Positions 26,801-40,783 are shown, counted from the first letter of the stretch. The stretch: 64,000 nucleotides of DNA from Xylocopa sonorina (GCF_050948175.1 NW_027490116.1:434001-498000), one strand, 5' to 3'. The notes: generated from the letters alone by a model not told the origin. Made by a program: numbers and translations.

Positions 26801-28447
26801 GCAAGGAAGTGTCGCATTTACATTCATTTGAAGTGTAGACGAGGAATACATAACACTTCGCCAATCATATTATATCTTACCATGAAACATAGAAATGAGA
26901 TGCGATATCGCGTTTTAAGAAGCATTAGAACACCATTGCTACGATATGTAGACATTTGCAAACGCTATTTCCTTGCAAGGAAGTGTCGCATTTACATTCA
27001 TTTGAAGTGTAGACGAGGAATACATAACACTTCGCAAATCATATTATATGTTACCATGAAACATAGAAATGAGATGCGATATCGCCTTTTAAGAAGCATT
27101 AGAGCTCTATTGCTACGATACGTAGACATCTGCAAACGCTATTTCCTTGAAAGGAAGTGTCGCATTTACATACATTTGAAACGTAGACGAGGAATGCATA
27201 ACACTTCGCAATGAATATTATATCTTATCAAGAAACATAGATGTGAGATGCAATATCTCGTTTTAAGAAGCATTTGAACTCTATTGCTTCGACACGTAGA
27301 CATCTGCAAACGCTATTTCCTAGCAACGAAGTGTCGCATTTACATTCATTTGAAGTGTAGACGAGGACTACATAACACTTCGCAAATCATATTATATCTT
27401 ACCATGAAACATAGAAATGAGATGCGATATCGCGTTTTAAGAGCCATTAGAACTCTATTGCTACGACACCTATAAATCTGCAGACGCTATTTCCTAGCAA
27501 GGTAGTGTCGCATTTACATTCATTTGAAGTGTAGACGAGGAATACATAACACTTCGCAAATCATATTATATCTTACCATGAAACATAGAAATGAGTTCAG
27601 ATATCGCGTTTTAAGAATCATAAGAACTCTATTGCTACGATACGTAGACATCTGCAAACGCTATTTCCTTGCAAGGAAGTGTCGCATTTACATTCATTTG
27701 AAGCGTGGACGGGGAATACATGACACTTCGCAAATCATATTATATCTTACCATGAAACATAGAAATGAGATGCGATATCGCGTTTTAAGAAGCATTAGAA
27801 CTCTATTGCTACGATACCTAGACATCTGCAAACGCTATTTCCTTGCAAGGAAGTCTCGCATTTACATTCATTTGAAGTGTAGACGAGGAATACATGACAC
27901 TTCGAAAATCATATTATATCTTACCATGAAACATAGAAATGAGATGCGATATCGCGTTTTAGGAAGCATTAGAACACTATTGCTACGATAGGTAGACATT
28001 TGCAGACGCTATTTCCTTGCAAGGAAGTGTCGCATTTACATTCATTTGAAGTGTAGACGAGGAATACATAACACTTCGCAAATCATATTATATCTTACCA
28101 TGAAACATAGAAATGAGATGCGATATCGCGTTTTAAGAAGCATTAGAACTGTATTGCTACGATACCTAGATATCTGCAGACGTTATTTCCTAGCAAGGAA
28201 ATGTCGCATTTACATTCATTTGAAGTGTAGACGAGGAATACATAACACTTCGCAAATCATATTACATCTTACCATGAAACATAGAAATGAGATGCGATAT
28301 CGCGTTTTAAGAAGCATTAGAACTCTATTGCTACGATACCTAGACATCTGCGGACGCTATTTCCTAGCAAGGAAGAGTCGCATTTACATTCATTTGAATT
28401 GTAGACGAGGAATACATAACACTTCGCAAATCATATTACATCTTACC
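23870..28447 (+). repeat. Contracted relatives of the marker-monomer HOR
   Basis: Two further marker monomers occur at 24620 and 26534, 14 and 11 monomers after the preceding ones. The distance from marker to the AGCAACGAAGTG monomer is 924 bp in the copies beginning at 6002, 8090, 15398 and 22184, but about 576 bp at 24620 and 750 bp at 26534. These copies have therefore lost two and one whole monomers of the stop-bearing type. From about 27730 the block passes into CCTAGACATCTGCAGACG monomers that foreshadow the dimer zone. Confidence 0.8.
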
Positions 28448-31057
28448 ATGAAACATAGAAATGAGACGCGATATCGCGTTTTAAGAAGCATTAGAACTCT
28501 ATTGCTACGATACCTAGACATCTGCAGACGCTATTTCCTAGCAAGGAAGTGTCGCATTTACATTCATTTGAAGTGTAGACGATGAATACATAACACTTCG
28601 CAAATCATATTATATCTTACCATGAAACATAGAAATGAGATGCGATATCGCGTTTTAAGAAACATTAGAACTCTATTGCTACGATACCTAGACATCTGCG
28701 GACGCTATTTCCTAGCAAGGAAGTGTCGCATTTACATTCATTTGAAGTGTAGACGAGGAATACATAACACTTCGCAAATCATATTACATCTTACCATGAA
28801 ACATAGAAATGAGATGCGATATCGCGTTTTAAGAAGCATTAGAACTCTATTGCTACGATACCTAGACATCTGCAGACGCTATTTCCTAGCAAGGAAGTGT
28901 CGCATTTACATTCATTTGAAGTGTAGACGAGGAATACATAACACTTCGCAAATCATATTATATCTTACCATGAAACATAGAAATGAGATGCGATATCGCG
29001 TTTTAAGAAGCATTAGAACTCTATTGCTACGATACCTAGACATCTGCGGACGCTATTTCCTAGCAAGGAAGTGTCGCATTTACATTCATTTGTAGTGTAG
29101 ACGAGGAATACATAACACTTCGCAAATCATATTACATCTTACCATGAAACATAGAAATGAGATGCGATATCGCGTTTTAAGAAGCATTAGAACTCTATTG
29201 CTACGATACCTAGACATCTGCGGACGCTATTTCCTAGCAAGGAAGTGTCGCATTTACATTCATTTGAAGTGTAGACGAGGAATACATAACACTTCGCAAA
29301 TCATATTACATCTTACCATGAAACATAGAAATGAGATGCGATATCGCGTTTTAAGAAGCATTAGAACTCTATTGCTACGATACCTAGACATCTGCAGACG
29401 CTATTTCCTAGCAAGGAAGTGTCGCATTTACATTCATTTGAAGTGTAGACGAGGAATACATAACACTTCGCAAATCATATTATATCTTACCATGAAACAT
29501 AGAAATGAGATGCGATATCGCGTTTTAAGAAGCATTAGAACTCTATTGCTACGATACCTAGACATCTGCGGACGCTATTTCCTAGCAAGGAAGTGTCGCA
29601 TTTACATTCATTTGAATTGTAGACGAGGAATACATAACACTTCGCAAATCATATTACATCTTACCATGAAACATAGAAATGAGATGCGATATCGCGTTTT
29701 AAGAAGCATTAGAACTCTATTGCTACGATACCTAGACATCTGCAGACGCTATTTCCTAGCAAGGAAGTGTCGCATTTACATTCATTTGAAGTGTAGACGA
29801 GGAATACATAACACTTCGCAAATCATATTATATCTTACCATGAAACATAGAAATGAGATGCGATATCGCGTTTTAAGAAGCATTAGAACTCTATTGCTAC
29901 GATACCTAGACATCTGCGGACGCTATTTCCTAGCAAGGAAGTGTCGCATTTACATTCATTTGAAGTGTAGACGAGGAATACATAACACTTCGCAAATCAT
30001 ATTACATCTTACCATGAAACATAGAAATGAGATGCGATATCGCGTTTTAAGAAGCATTAGAACTCTATTGCTACGATACCTAGACATCTGCAGACGCTAT
30101 TTCCTAGCAAGGAAGTGTCGCATTTACATTCATTTGAAGTGTAGACGAGGAATACATAACACTTCGCAAATCATATTATATCTTACCATGAAACATAGAA
30201 ATGAGATGCGATATCGCGTTTTAAGAAGCATTAGAACTCTATTGCTACGATACCTAGACATCTGCGGACGCTATTTCCTAGCAAGGAAGTGTCGCATTTA
30301 CATTCATTTGAAGTGTAGACGAGGAATACATAACACTTCGCAAATCATATTATATCTTACCATGAAACATAGAAATGAGATGCGATATCGCGTTTTAAGA
30401 AGCATTAGAACTCTATTGCTACGATACCTAGACATCTGCGGACGCTATTTCCTAGCAAGGAAGTGTCGCATTTACATTCATTTGAAGTGTAGACGAGGAA
30501 TACATAACACTTCGCAAATCATATTACATCTTACCATGAAACATAGAAATGAGATGCGATATCGCGTTTTAAGAAGCATTAGAACTCTATTGCTACGATA
30601 CCTAGACATCTGCAGACGCTATTTCCTAGCAAGGAAGTGTCGCATTTACATTCATTTGAAGTGTAGACGAGGAATACATAACACTTCGCAAATCATATTA
30701 TATCTTACCATGAAACATAGAAATGAGATGCGATATCGCGTTTTAAGAAGCATTAGAACTCTATTGCTACGATACCTAGACATCTGCGGACGCTATTTCC
30801 TAGCAAGGAAGTGTCGCATTTACATTCATTTGAAGTGTAGACGAGGAATACATAACACTTCGCAAATCATATTACATCTTACCATGAAACATAGAAATGA
30901 GATGCGATATCGCGTTTTAAGAAGCATTAGAACTCTATTGCTACGATACCTAGACATCTGCAGACGCTATTTCCTAGCAAGGAAGTGTCGCATTTACATT
31001 CATTTGAAGTGTATACGAGGAATACATAACACTTCGCAAATCATATTATATCTTACC
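28448..31057 (+). repeat. 348-bp dimeric HOR zone, about 15 monomers
   Basis: Two monomer types alternate: one with CTGCGGACGC followed by ATTACATCTTACC, and one with CTGCAGACGC followed by ATTATATCTTACC. Starts run 28448, 28622, 28796 and so on every 174 bp. The alternation slips twice, with two CTGCGGACGC monomers in a row at 28970/29144 and 30188/30362. Apart from these and a few private changes (AATTGTAG near 29614, TTTGTAGTG near 29090) the monomers are nearly identical. This is the most homogeneous part of the window and probably the most recently amplified. Confidence 0.9.
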
Positions 31058-31297
31058 ATGAAACATAGAAATGAGTTCCGATATCGCGTTTTAAGAATCA
31101 TAAGAACTCTATTGCTACGATACGTAGACATCTGCAAACGCTATTTCCTTGCAAGGAAGTGTCGCATTTACATTCATTTGAAGCGTGGACGAGGAATACA
31201 TGACACTTCGCAAATCATATTATACCTTACCATGAAACATAGAAATGAGATGCGTTATCGCGATTTAAGAAGCATCAGAAATCCATTGCTACGATGA
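29144..31297 (+). other. 717-codon open frame created by the repeat; probably not a gene
   Basis: The longest open frame in the window simply runs through 12.4 consecutive monomers. It translates to a 58-residue repeat, for example MKHRNEMRYRVLRSIRTLLL, with about 15 Lys/Arg and only two acidic residues per repeat. It exists because 174 is divisible by three and the consensus frame lacks stops. There is no distinct start context, leader or intron signal, and the frame ends where an ordinary monomer variant (GATGAGTAG) appears. Many neighbouring monomers carry stops, and the differences between subtypes are mostly amino-acid changing (GTA/CTA, AAA/AGA/GGA, AAC/GAC, TAT/CAT). I resemble it to no protein family. 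Transcripts may exist, as for other satellites, but translation is not supported. Confidence 0.85.
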
Positions 31298-31873
31298 GTA
31301 GACATCTGCAAACGCTATTTCCATGCAGGGAAGTGTCGCATTTACATTCATTTGAAGTGTAGACGAGGAATACATAACACTTCGCAAATCATATTACATC
31401 TTACCATGAAACATAGAAATGAGATGCGATATCGCGTTTCAAGAAGCATTAGAACTCTATTGCTACGATACCTAGACATCTGCAGACGCTATTTCCTAGC
31501 AAGGAAGTGTCGCATTTACATTCATTTGAAGTGTATACGAGGAATACATAACACTTCGCAAATCATATTATATCTTACCATGAAACATAGAAATGAGTTC
31601 CGATATCGCGTTTTAAGAATCATAAGAACTCTATTGCTACGATACGTAGACATCTGCAAACGCTATTTCCTTGCAAGGAAGTGTCGCATTTACATTCATT
31701 TGAAACGTGGACGAGGAATACATGACACTTCGCAAATCATATTATACCTTACCATGAAACATAGAAATGAGATGCGTTATCGCGATTTAAGAAGCATCAG
31801 AAATCCATTGCTACGATGATTAGACATCTGCAAACGCTATTTCCATGCAGGGAAGTGTCGCATTTACATTCAT
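30830..31873 (+). repeat. 3-monomer (522 bp) tandem duplication
   Basis: About 470 bp near 30830 to 31300 recurs 522 bp downstream. The trio comprises a CTGCAGACG monomer ending in GTGTATACGAGG, a monomer with ATGAGTTCCGATATCG, and one with TGCGTTATCGCGATTTAAG and CATCAGAAATCCATTGC. The copies differ at sites such as GAAGCGTGG versus GAAACGTGG. It links the dimer zone to the deletion-bearing domain. Confidence 0.82.
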
Positions 31874-32055
31874 TTGAAGTGTAGACGAGGAATACATAAC
31901 ACTTCGCAAATCATATTATATCTTACCATGAAACATAGAAATGAGATGCGATATCGCGTTTTAAGAAGCATTAGAACTCTATTGCTACGGTACCTATACA
32001 TCTGCAGACGCTATTTCCTAGCAAGGAAGTGTCGCATTTACATTCATTTGTATCG

Positions 32056-32057
32056 TA
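32056..32057 (+). other. 42-bp deletion junction, copy 1
   Basis: This monomer reads TTTGTATCGTACCATG where others read TTTGAATCGTAGACG, then 30-odd bases, then ATCTTACCATG. Forty-two bases are missing (132-bp monomer), with TA shared at both breakpoints, so two-base microhomology is visible. Confidence 0.92.
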
Positions 32058-32883
32058 CCATGAAACATAGAAATGAGATGCAATATCGCGATTTAAGAAT
32101 CATAAGAATTCTATTGCTACGATACGCAGACATCTGCAAATGCTATTTCCTTGCAAGGAAGTGTCGCATTTACATTCATTTGAATCGTAGACGAGGAATG
32201 CATAACACTTCGCAATGAATATTATATCTTACCATGAAACATAGATATGAGATGCAATATCTCGTTTTAAGAAGCATTTGAACTCTATTGCTACGATACG
32301 TAGACATCTGCAAATGCTATTTCCTTGCAAGGGAGTGTCGCATTTACATTCATTTGAATCATAGACGAGGAATGCATAACACTTCGCAATTAATATTATA
32401 TCTTACCATGAAACATAGATATGAGATGCAATATCTCGTTTTAAGAAGCATTTGAACTCTATTGCTACGATACGTAGACATCTGCAAATGCTATTTCCTT
32501 GCAAGGGAGTGTCGCATTTACATTCATTTGAATCATAGACGAGGAATTCATTACACTTCGCAAATCATATTATATCTTACCATGAATCATAGAAATGAGA
32601 TGCGATATCGCGTTTTAAGAAGCATCAGAAATCCATTGCTACGATGAGTAGACATCTGCAAACGCTATTTCCATGCAGGGAAGTGTCGCATTTACATTCA
32701 TTTGAAGTGTAGACGAGGAATACATAACACTTCGCAAATCATATTATATCTTACCATGAAACATAGAAATGAGATGCGATATCGCGTTTTAAGAAGCATT
32801 AGAACTCTATTGCTACGGTACCTATACATCTGCAGACGCTATTTCCTAGCAAGGAAGTGTCGCATTTACATTCATTTGTATCG

Positions 32884-32885
32884 TA
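32884..32885 (+). other. 42-bp deletion junction, copy 2
   Basis: Same junction as at 32056. It lies 828 bp downstream, showing it was copied with the 5-monomer unit. Confidence 0.92.
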
Positions 32886-35625
32886 CCATGAAACATAGAA
32901 ATGAGATGCAATATCGCGATTTAAGAATCATAAGAATTCTATTGCTACGATACGCAGACATCTGCAAATGCTATTTCCTTGCAAGGAAGTGTCGCATTTA
33001 CATTCACTTGAATCGTAGACGAGGAATGCATAACACTTCGCAATGAATATTATATCTTACCATGAAACATAGATATGAGATGCAATATCTCGTTTTAAGA
33101 AGCATTTGAACTCTATTGCTACGATACGTAGACATCTGCAAATGCTATTTCCTTGCAAGGGAGTGACGCATTTACATTCATTTGAATCATAGACGAGGAA
33201 TGCATAACACTTCGCAATGAATATTATATCTTACCATGAAACATAGATATGAGATGCAATATCTCGTTTTAAGAAGCATTTGAACTCTATTGCTACGATA
33301 CGTAGACATCTGCAAATGCTATTTCCTTGCAAGGGAGTGTCGCATTTACATTCATTTGAATCATAGACGAGGAATGCATAACACTTCGCAAATCATATTA
33401 TATCTTACCATGAAACACAGAAATGAGATGCAATATCGCGATTTAAGAATCATAAGAACACTATTGCTACGATACTCAGACATCTGCAAACGCTATTTCC
33501 TTGCAAGGAAGTGTCGCATTTACATTCATTTGAAGTGTAGACGAGGAATACATAACACTTCGCAAATCATATTATATCTTACCATGAAACATAGAAATGA
33601 GATGCAATATCGCGATTTAAGAATCATAAGAACTCTATTGCTACGATACTCAGACATCTGCAAACGCTATTTCCTTGCAAGGAAGTGTCGCATTTACATT
33701 CATTTGAAGTGTAGACGAGGAATACATAACACTCCGCAAATCATATTACATCTTACCATGAAACATAGAAATGAGGTGCGATATCGCGTTTTAAGAAGCA
33801 TTAGAACTCTATTACTACGATACGTAGACATCTGCAAACGCTATTTCCTTGCAAGGAAGTGTCGCATTTACAATCATTTGAAGCGTGGACGAGGAATTCA
33901 TGACACTTCGCAAATCATATTATATCTTACCATGAATCATAGAAATGAGATGCGATATCGCGTTTTAAGAAGCATCAGAAATCCATTGCTACGATACCTA
34001 GACATCTGCAGACGCTATTTCCTAGCAAGGAAGTGTCGCATTTACATTCATTTGAAGTGTAGACGAGGAATACATAACACTTCGCAAATCATATTATATC
34101 TTACCATGAAACATAGAAATGAGATGCGATATCGCGTTTTAAGAAGCATTAGAACTCTATTGCTACGATACCTAGACATCTGCAAACGCTATTTCCTTGC
34201 AAGGAAGTGTCGCATTTACATTCATTTGAAGTGTAGACGAGGAATACATGACACTTCGAAAATCATATTATATCTTACCATGAAACATAGAAATGAGATG
34301 CGATATCGCGTTTTAGGAAGCATTAGAACACTATTGCTACGATAGGTAGACATTTGCAAACGCTATTTCCTTGCAAGGAAGTGTCGCATTTACATTCATT
34401 TGAAGTGTAGACGAGGAATACATAACACTTCGCAAATCATATTATATCTTACCATGAAACATAGAAATGAGATGCGATGTCGCGTTTTAAGAAGCATTAG
34501 AACTGTATTGCTACGATACCTAGATATCTGCAGACGTTATTTCCTAGCAAGGAAATGTCGCATTTACATTCATGTGAAGTGTAGACGAGGAATACATAAC
34601 ACTTCGCAAATCATATTATATCATACCATGAAACATAGAAATGAGATGCGATATCGCGTTTTAAGAAGCATTAGAACTCTATTGCTACGATACCTAGACA
34701 TCTGCAGACGCTATTTCCTAGCAAGGAAGTGTCGCATTTACATTCATTTGAAGTGTAGACGAGGAATACATAACACTTCGCAAATCATATTATATCTTAC
34801 CATGAAACATAGAAATGAGATGCGATATCGCGTTTTAAGAAGCATTAGAACTCTATTGCTACGATACCTAGACATCTGCGGACGCTATTTCCTAGCAAGG
34901 AAGTGTCGCATTTACATTCATTTGAAGTGTAGACGAGGAATACATAACACTTCGCAAATCATATTACATCTTACCATGAAACATAGAAATGAGATGCGAT
35001 ATCGCGTTTTAAGAAGCATTAGAACTCTATTGCTACGATACCTAGACATCTGCAGACGCTATTTCCTAGCAAGGAAGTGTCGCATTTACATTCATTTGAA
35101 GTGTATACGAGGAATACATAACACTTCGCAAATCATATTATATCTTACCATGAAACATAGAAATGAGTTCCGATATCGCGTTTTAAGAATCATAAGAACT
35201 CTATTGCTACGATACGTAGACATCTGCAAACGCTATTTCCTTGCAAGGAAGTGTCGCATTTACATTCATTTGAAGCGTGGACGAGGAATACATGACACTT
35301 CGCAAATCATATTATACCTTACCATGAAACATAGAAATGAGATGCGTTATCGCGATTTAAGAAGCATCAGAAATCCATTGCTACGATGAGTAGACATCTG
35401 CAAACGCTATTTCCATGCAGGGAAGTGTCGCATTTACATTCATTTGAAGTGTAGACGAGGAATACATAACACTTCGCAAATCATATTATATCTTACCATG
35501 AAACATAGAAATGAGATGCGATATCGCGTTTTAAGAAGCATTAGAACTCTATTGCTACGGTACCTATACATCTGCAGACGCTATTTCCTAGCAAGGAAGT
35601 GTCGCATTTACATTCATTTGTATCG

Positions 35626-35627
35626 TA
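35626..35627 (+). other. 42-bp deletion junction, copy 3
   Basis: Same junction, 2,742 bp after copy 2 (16 monomers minus 42 bp). Confidence 0.92.
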
Positions 35628-36279
35628 CCATGAAACATAGAAATGAGATGCAATATCGCGATTTAAGAATCATAAGAATTCTATTGCTACGATACGCAGA
35701 CATCTGCAAATGCTATTTCCTTGCAAGGAAGTGTCGCATTTACATTCATTTGAATCGTAGACGAGGAATGCATAACACTTCGCAATGAATATTATATCTT
35801 ACCATGAAACATAGATATGAGATGCAATATCTCGTTTTAAGAAGCATTTGAACTCTATTGCTACGATACGTAGACATCTGCAAATGCTATTTCCTTGCAA
35901 GGGAGTGTCGCATTTACATTCATTTGAATCATAGACGAGGAATTCATGACACTTCGCAAATCATATTATATCTTACCATGAATCATAGAAATGAGATGCG
36001 ATATCGCGTTTTAAGAAGCATCAGAAATCCATTGCTACGATGAGTAGACATCTGCAAACGCTATTTCCATGCAGGGAAGTGTCGCATTTACATTCATTTG
36101 AAGTGTAGACGAGGAATACATAACACTTCGCAAATCATATTATATCTTACCATGAAACATAGAAATGAGATGCGATATCGCGTTTTAAGAAGCATTAGAA
36201 CTCTATTGCTACGGTACCTATACATCTGCAGACGCTATTTCCTAGCAAGGAAGTGTCGCATTTACATTCATTTGTATCG

Positions 36280-36281
36280 TA
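36280..36281 (+). other. 42-bp deletion junction, copy 4
   Basis: Same junction, 654 bp after copy 3 (four monomers minus 42 bp). Confidence 0.92.
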
Positions 36282-38673
36282 CCATGAAACATAGAAATGA
36301 GATGCAATATCGCGATTTAAGAATCATAAGAATTCTATTGCTACGATACGCAGACATCTGCAAATGCTATTTCCTTGCAAGGAAGTGTCGCATTTACATT
36401 CATTTGAATCGTAGACGAGGAATGCATAACACTTCGCAATGAATATTATATCTTACCATGAAACATAGATATGAGATGCAATATCTCGTTTTAAGAAGCA
36501 TTTGAACTCTATTGCTACGATACGTAGACATCTGCAAATGCTATTTCCTTGCAAGGGAGTGTCGCATTTACATTCATTTGAATCATAGACGAGGAATGCA
36601 TAACACATCGCAATGAATATTATATCTTACCATGAAACATAGATATGAGATGCAATATCTCGTTTTAAGAAGCATTTGAACTCTATTGCTACGATACGTA
36701 GACATCTGCAAATGCTATTTCCTTGCAAGGGAGTGTCGCATTTACATTCATTTGAATCATAGACGAGGAATGCATAACACTTCGCAAATCATATTATATC
36801 TTACCATGAAACACAGAAATGAGATGCAATATCGCGATTTAAGAATCATAAGAACACTATTGCTACGATACTCAGACATCTGCAAACGCTATTTCCTTGC
36901 AAGGAAGTGTCGCATTTACATTCATTTGAAGTGTAGACGAGGAATACATAACACTTCGCAAATCATATTATATCTTACCATGAAACATAGAAATGAGATG
37001 CAATATCGCGATTTAAGAATCATAAGAACTCTATTGCTACGATACTCAGACATCTGCAAACGCTATTTCCTTGCAAGGAAGTGTCGCATTTACATTCATT
37101 TGAAGTGTAGACGAGGAATACATAACACTCCGCAAATCATATTACATCTTACCATGAAACATAGAAATGAGGTACGATATCGCGTTTTAAGAAGCATTAG
37201 AACTCTATTACTACGATACGTAGACATCTGCAAACGCTATTTCCTTGCAAGGAAGTGTCGCATTTACAATCATTTGAAGCGTGGACGAGGAATTCATGAC
37301 ACTTCGCAAATCATATTATATCTTACCATGAATCATAGAAATGAGATGCGATATCGCGTTTTAAGAAGCATCAGAAATCCATTGCTACGATACCTAGACA
37401 TCTGCGGACGCTATTTCCTAGCAAGGAAGTGTCGCATTTACATTCATTTGAAGTGTAGACGAGGAATACATAACACTTCGCAAATCATATTATATCTTAC
37501 CATGAAACATAGAAATGAGATGCGATATCGCGTTTTAAGAAGCATTAGAACTCTATTGCTACGATACCTAGACATCTGCAAACGCTATTTCCTTGCAAGG
37601 AAGTGTCGCATTTACATTCATTTGAAGTGTAGACGAGGAATACATGACACTTCGGAAATCATATTATATCTTACCATGAAACATAGAAATGAGATGCGAT
37701 ATCGCGTTTTAGGAAGCATTAGAACACTATTGCTACGATAGGTAGACATTTGCAAACGCTATTTCCTTGCAAGGAAGTGTCGCATTTACATTCATTTGAA
37801 GTGTAGACGAGGAATACATAACACTTCGCAAATCATATTATATCTTACCATGAAACATAGAAATGAGATGCGATATCGCGTTTTAAGAAGCATTAGAACT
37901 GTATTGCTACGATACCTAGATATCTGCAGACGTTATTTCCTAGCAAGGAAATGTCGCATTTACATTCATGTGAAGTGTAGACGAGGAATACATAACACTT
38001 CGCAAATCATATTATATCATACCATGAAACATAGAAATGAGATGCGATATCGCGTTTTAAGAAGCATTAGAACTCTATTGCTACGATACCTAGACATCTG
38101 CAGACGCTATTTCCTAGCAAGGAAGTGTCGCATTTACATTCATTTGAAGTGTAGACGAGGAATACATAACACTTCGCAAATCATATTATATCTTACCATG
38201 AAACATAGAAATGAGTTCCGATATCGCGTTTTAAGAATCATAAGAACTCTATTGCTACGATACGTAGACATCTGCAAACGCTATTTCCTTGCAAGGAAGT
38301 GTCGCATTTACATTCATTTGAAGCGTGGACGAGGAATACATGACACTTCGCAAATCATATTATACCTTACCATGAAACATAGAAATGAGATGCGTTATCG
38401 CGATTTAAGAAGCATCAGAAATCCATTGCTACGATGAGTAGACATCTGCAAACGCTATTTCCATGCGGGGAAGTGTCGCATTTACATTCATTTGAAGTGT
38501 AGACGAGGAATACATAACACTTCGCAAATCATATTATATCTTACCATGAAACATAGAAATGAGATGCGATATCGCGTTTTAAGAAGCATTAGAACTCTAT
38601 TGCTACGGTACCTATACATCTGCAGACGCTATTTCCTAGCAAGGAAGTGTCGCATTTACATTCATTTGTATCG

Positions 38674-38675
38674 TA
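38674..38675 (+). other. 42-bp deletion junction, copy 5
   Basis: Same junction, 2,394 bp after copy 4 (14 monomers minus 42 bp). Confidence 0.92.
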
Positions 38676-39079
38676 CCATGAAACATAGAAATGAGATGCA
38701 ATATCGCGATTTAAGAATCATAAGAATTCTATTGCTACGATACGCAGACATCTGCAAATGCTATTTCCTTGCAAGGAAGTGTCGCATTTACATTCATTTG
38801 AATCGTAGACGAGGAATGCATAACACTTCGCAATGAATATTATATCTTACCATGAAACATAGATATGAGATGCAATATCTCGTTTTAAGAAGCATTTGAA
38901 CTCTATTGCTACGATACGTAGACATCTGCAAATGCTATTTCCTTGCAAGGGAGTGTCGCATTTACATTCATTTGAATCATAGACGAGGAATGCATAACAC
39001 TTCGCAATGAATATTATATCTTACCATGAAACATAGATATGAGATGCAATATCTCGTTTTAAGAAGCATTTGAACTCTA

Positions 39080-40750
39080 TTGCTACGATACGTAGACATC
39101 TGCAAATGCTATTTCCTTGCAAGGGAGTGTCGCATTTACATTCATTTGAATCATAGACGAGGAATGCATAACACTTCGCAAATCATATTATATCTTACCA
39201 TGAAACACAGAAATGAGATGCAATATCGCGATTTAAGAATCATAAGAACACTATTGCTACGATACTCAGACAACTGCAAACGCTATTTCCTTGCAAGGAA
39301 GTGTCGCATTTACATTCATTTGAAGTGTAGACGAGGAATACATAACACTTCGCAAATCATATTATATCTTACCATGAAACATAGAAATGAGATGCAATAT
39401 CGCGATTTAAGAATCATAAGAACTCTATTGCTACGATACTCAGACATCTGCAAACGCTATTTCCTTGCAAGGAAGTGTCGCATTTACATTCATTTGAAGT
39501 GTAGACGAGGAATACATAACACTCCGCAAATCATATTACATCTTACCATGAAACATAGAAATGAGGTGCGATATCGCGTTTTAAGAAGCATTAGAACTCT
39601 ATTACTACGATACGTAGACATCTGCAAACGCTATTTCCTTGCAAGGAAGTGTCGCATTTACAATCATTTGAAGCGTGGACGAGGAATTCATGACACTTCG
39701 CAAATCATATTATATCTTACCATGAATCATAGAAATGAGATGCGATATCGCGTTTTAAGAAGCATCAGAAATCCATTGCTACGATTCCTAGACATCTGCA
39801 GACGCTATTTCCTAGCAAGGAAGTGTCGCATTTACATTCATTTGAAGTGTAGACGAGGAATACATAACACTTCGCAAATCATATTATATCTTACCATGAA
39901 ACATAGAAATGAGATGCGATATCGCGTTTTAAGAAGCATTAGAACTGTATTGCTACGATACCTAGATATCTGCAGACGTTATTTCCTAGCAAGGAAATGT
40001 CGCATTTACATTCATTTGAAGTGTAGACGAGGAATACATAACACTTCGCAAATCATATTATATCTTACCATGAAACATAGAAATGAGATGCGATATCGCG
40101 TTTTAAGAAGCATTAGAACTCTATTGCTACGATACCTAGACATCTGCAGACGCTATTTCCTAGCAAGGAAGTGTCGCATTTACATTCATTTGAAGTGTAG
40201 ACGAGGAATACATAACACTTCGCAAATCATATTATATCTTACCATGAAACATAGAAATGAGATGCGATATCGCGTTTTAAGAAGCATTAGAACTCTATTG
40301 CTACGATACCTAGACATCTGCGGACGCTATTTCCTAGCAAGGAAGTGTCGCACTTACATTCATTTGAAGTGTAGACGAGGAATACATAACACTTCGCAAA
40401 TCATATTACATCTTACCATGAAACATAGAAATGAGATGCGATATCGCGTTTTAAGAAGCATTAGAACTCTATTGCTACGATACCTAGACATCTGCAGACG
40501 CTATTTCCTAGCAAGGAAGTGTCGCATTTACATTCATTTGAAGTGTAGACGAGGAATACATAACACTTCGCAAATCATATTATATCTTACCATGAAACAT
40601 AGAAATGAGATGCGATATCGCGTTTTAAGAAGCATTAGAGCTCTATTGCTACGATACGTAGACATCTGCAAACGCTATTTCCTTGCAAGGAAGTGTCGCA
40701 TTTACATTCATTTGAAACGTAGACGAGGAATGCATAACACTTCGCAATGA
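39080..40750 (+). other. 556-codon open frame through the repeat; probably not a gene
   Basis: This frame runs through about 9.6 monomers of mixed subtypes and ends at the recurrent stop variant CGCAATGAATATT. It begins partway through a monomer, directly after the stop in CATTTGAACTC. It is the same Arg/Lys-rich 58-residue repeat as the 717-codon frame, with no independent evidence of coding. Confidence 0.8.
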
Positions 40751-40783
40751 ATATTATATCATATCAAGAAACATAGATATGAG

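Larger units (their letters stand above)
31874..33374 (+). repeat. 828-bp HOR (5 monomers minus 42 bp), about 1.8 copies
   Basis: 31874-32546 recurs at 32702-33374. The offset of 828 bp equals five monomers less one 42-bp deletion. Each unit has one deleted monomer (TTTGTATCGTACCATG) followed by monomers of the CAATATCTCG class with CATTTGAACTC stops and GCAAATGCTATTTCC. The copies then diverge at the variants GGAATTCATTACACTTC and GGAATGCATAACACTTC. Confidence 0.85.

Noticed and set aside
6002..27475. The CATACGCTATATCC marker monomer as a separate repeat family or insertion
   Set aside because: It keeps the 174-bp length and monomer phase and differs from its neighbours only by substitutions, so it is a subtype.
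29144..31297. Large Arg/Lys-rich repetitive protein gene
   Set aside because: The open frame is a consequence of a stop-free 174-bp monomer. Neighbouring monomers of the same family carry many stops and frameshifts, and variation is mostly amino-acid changing. No gene signals were seen.
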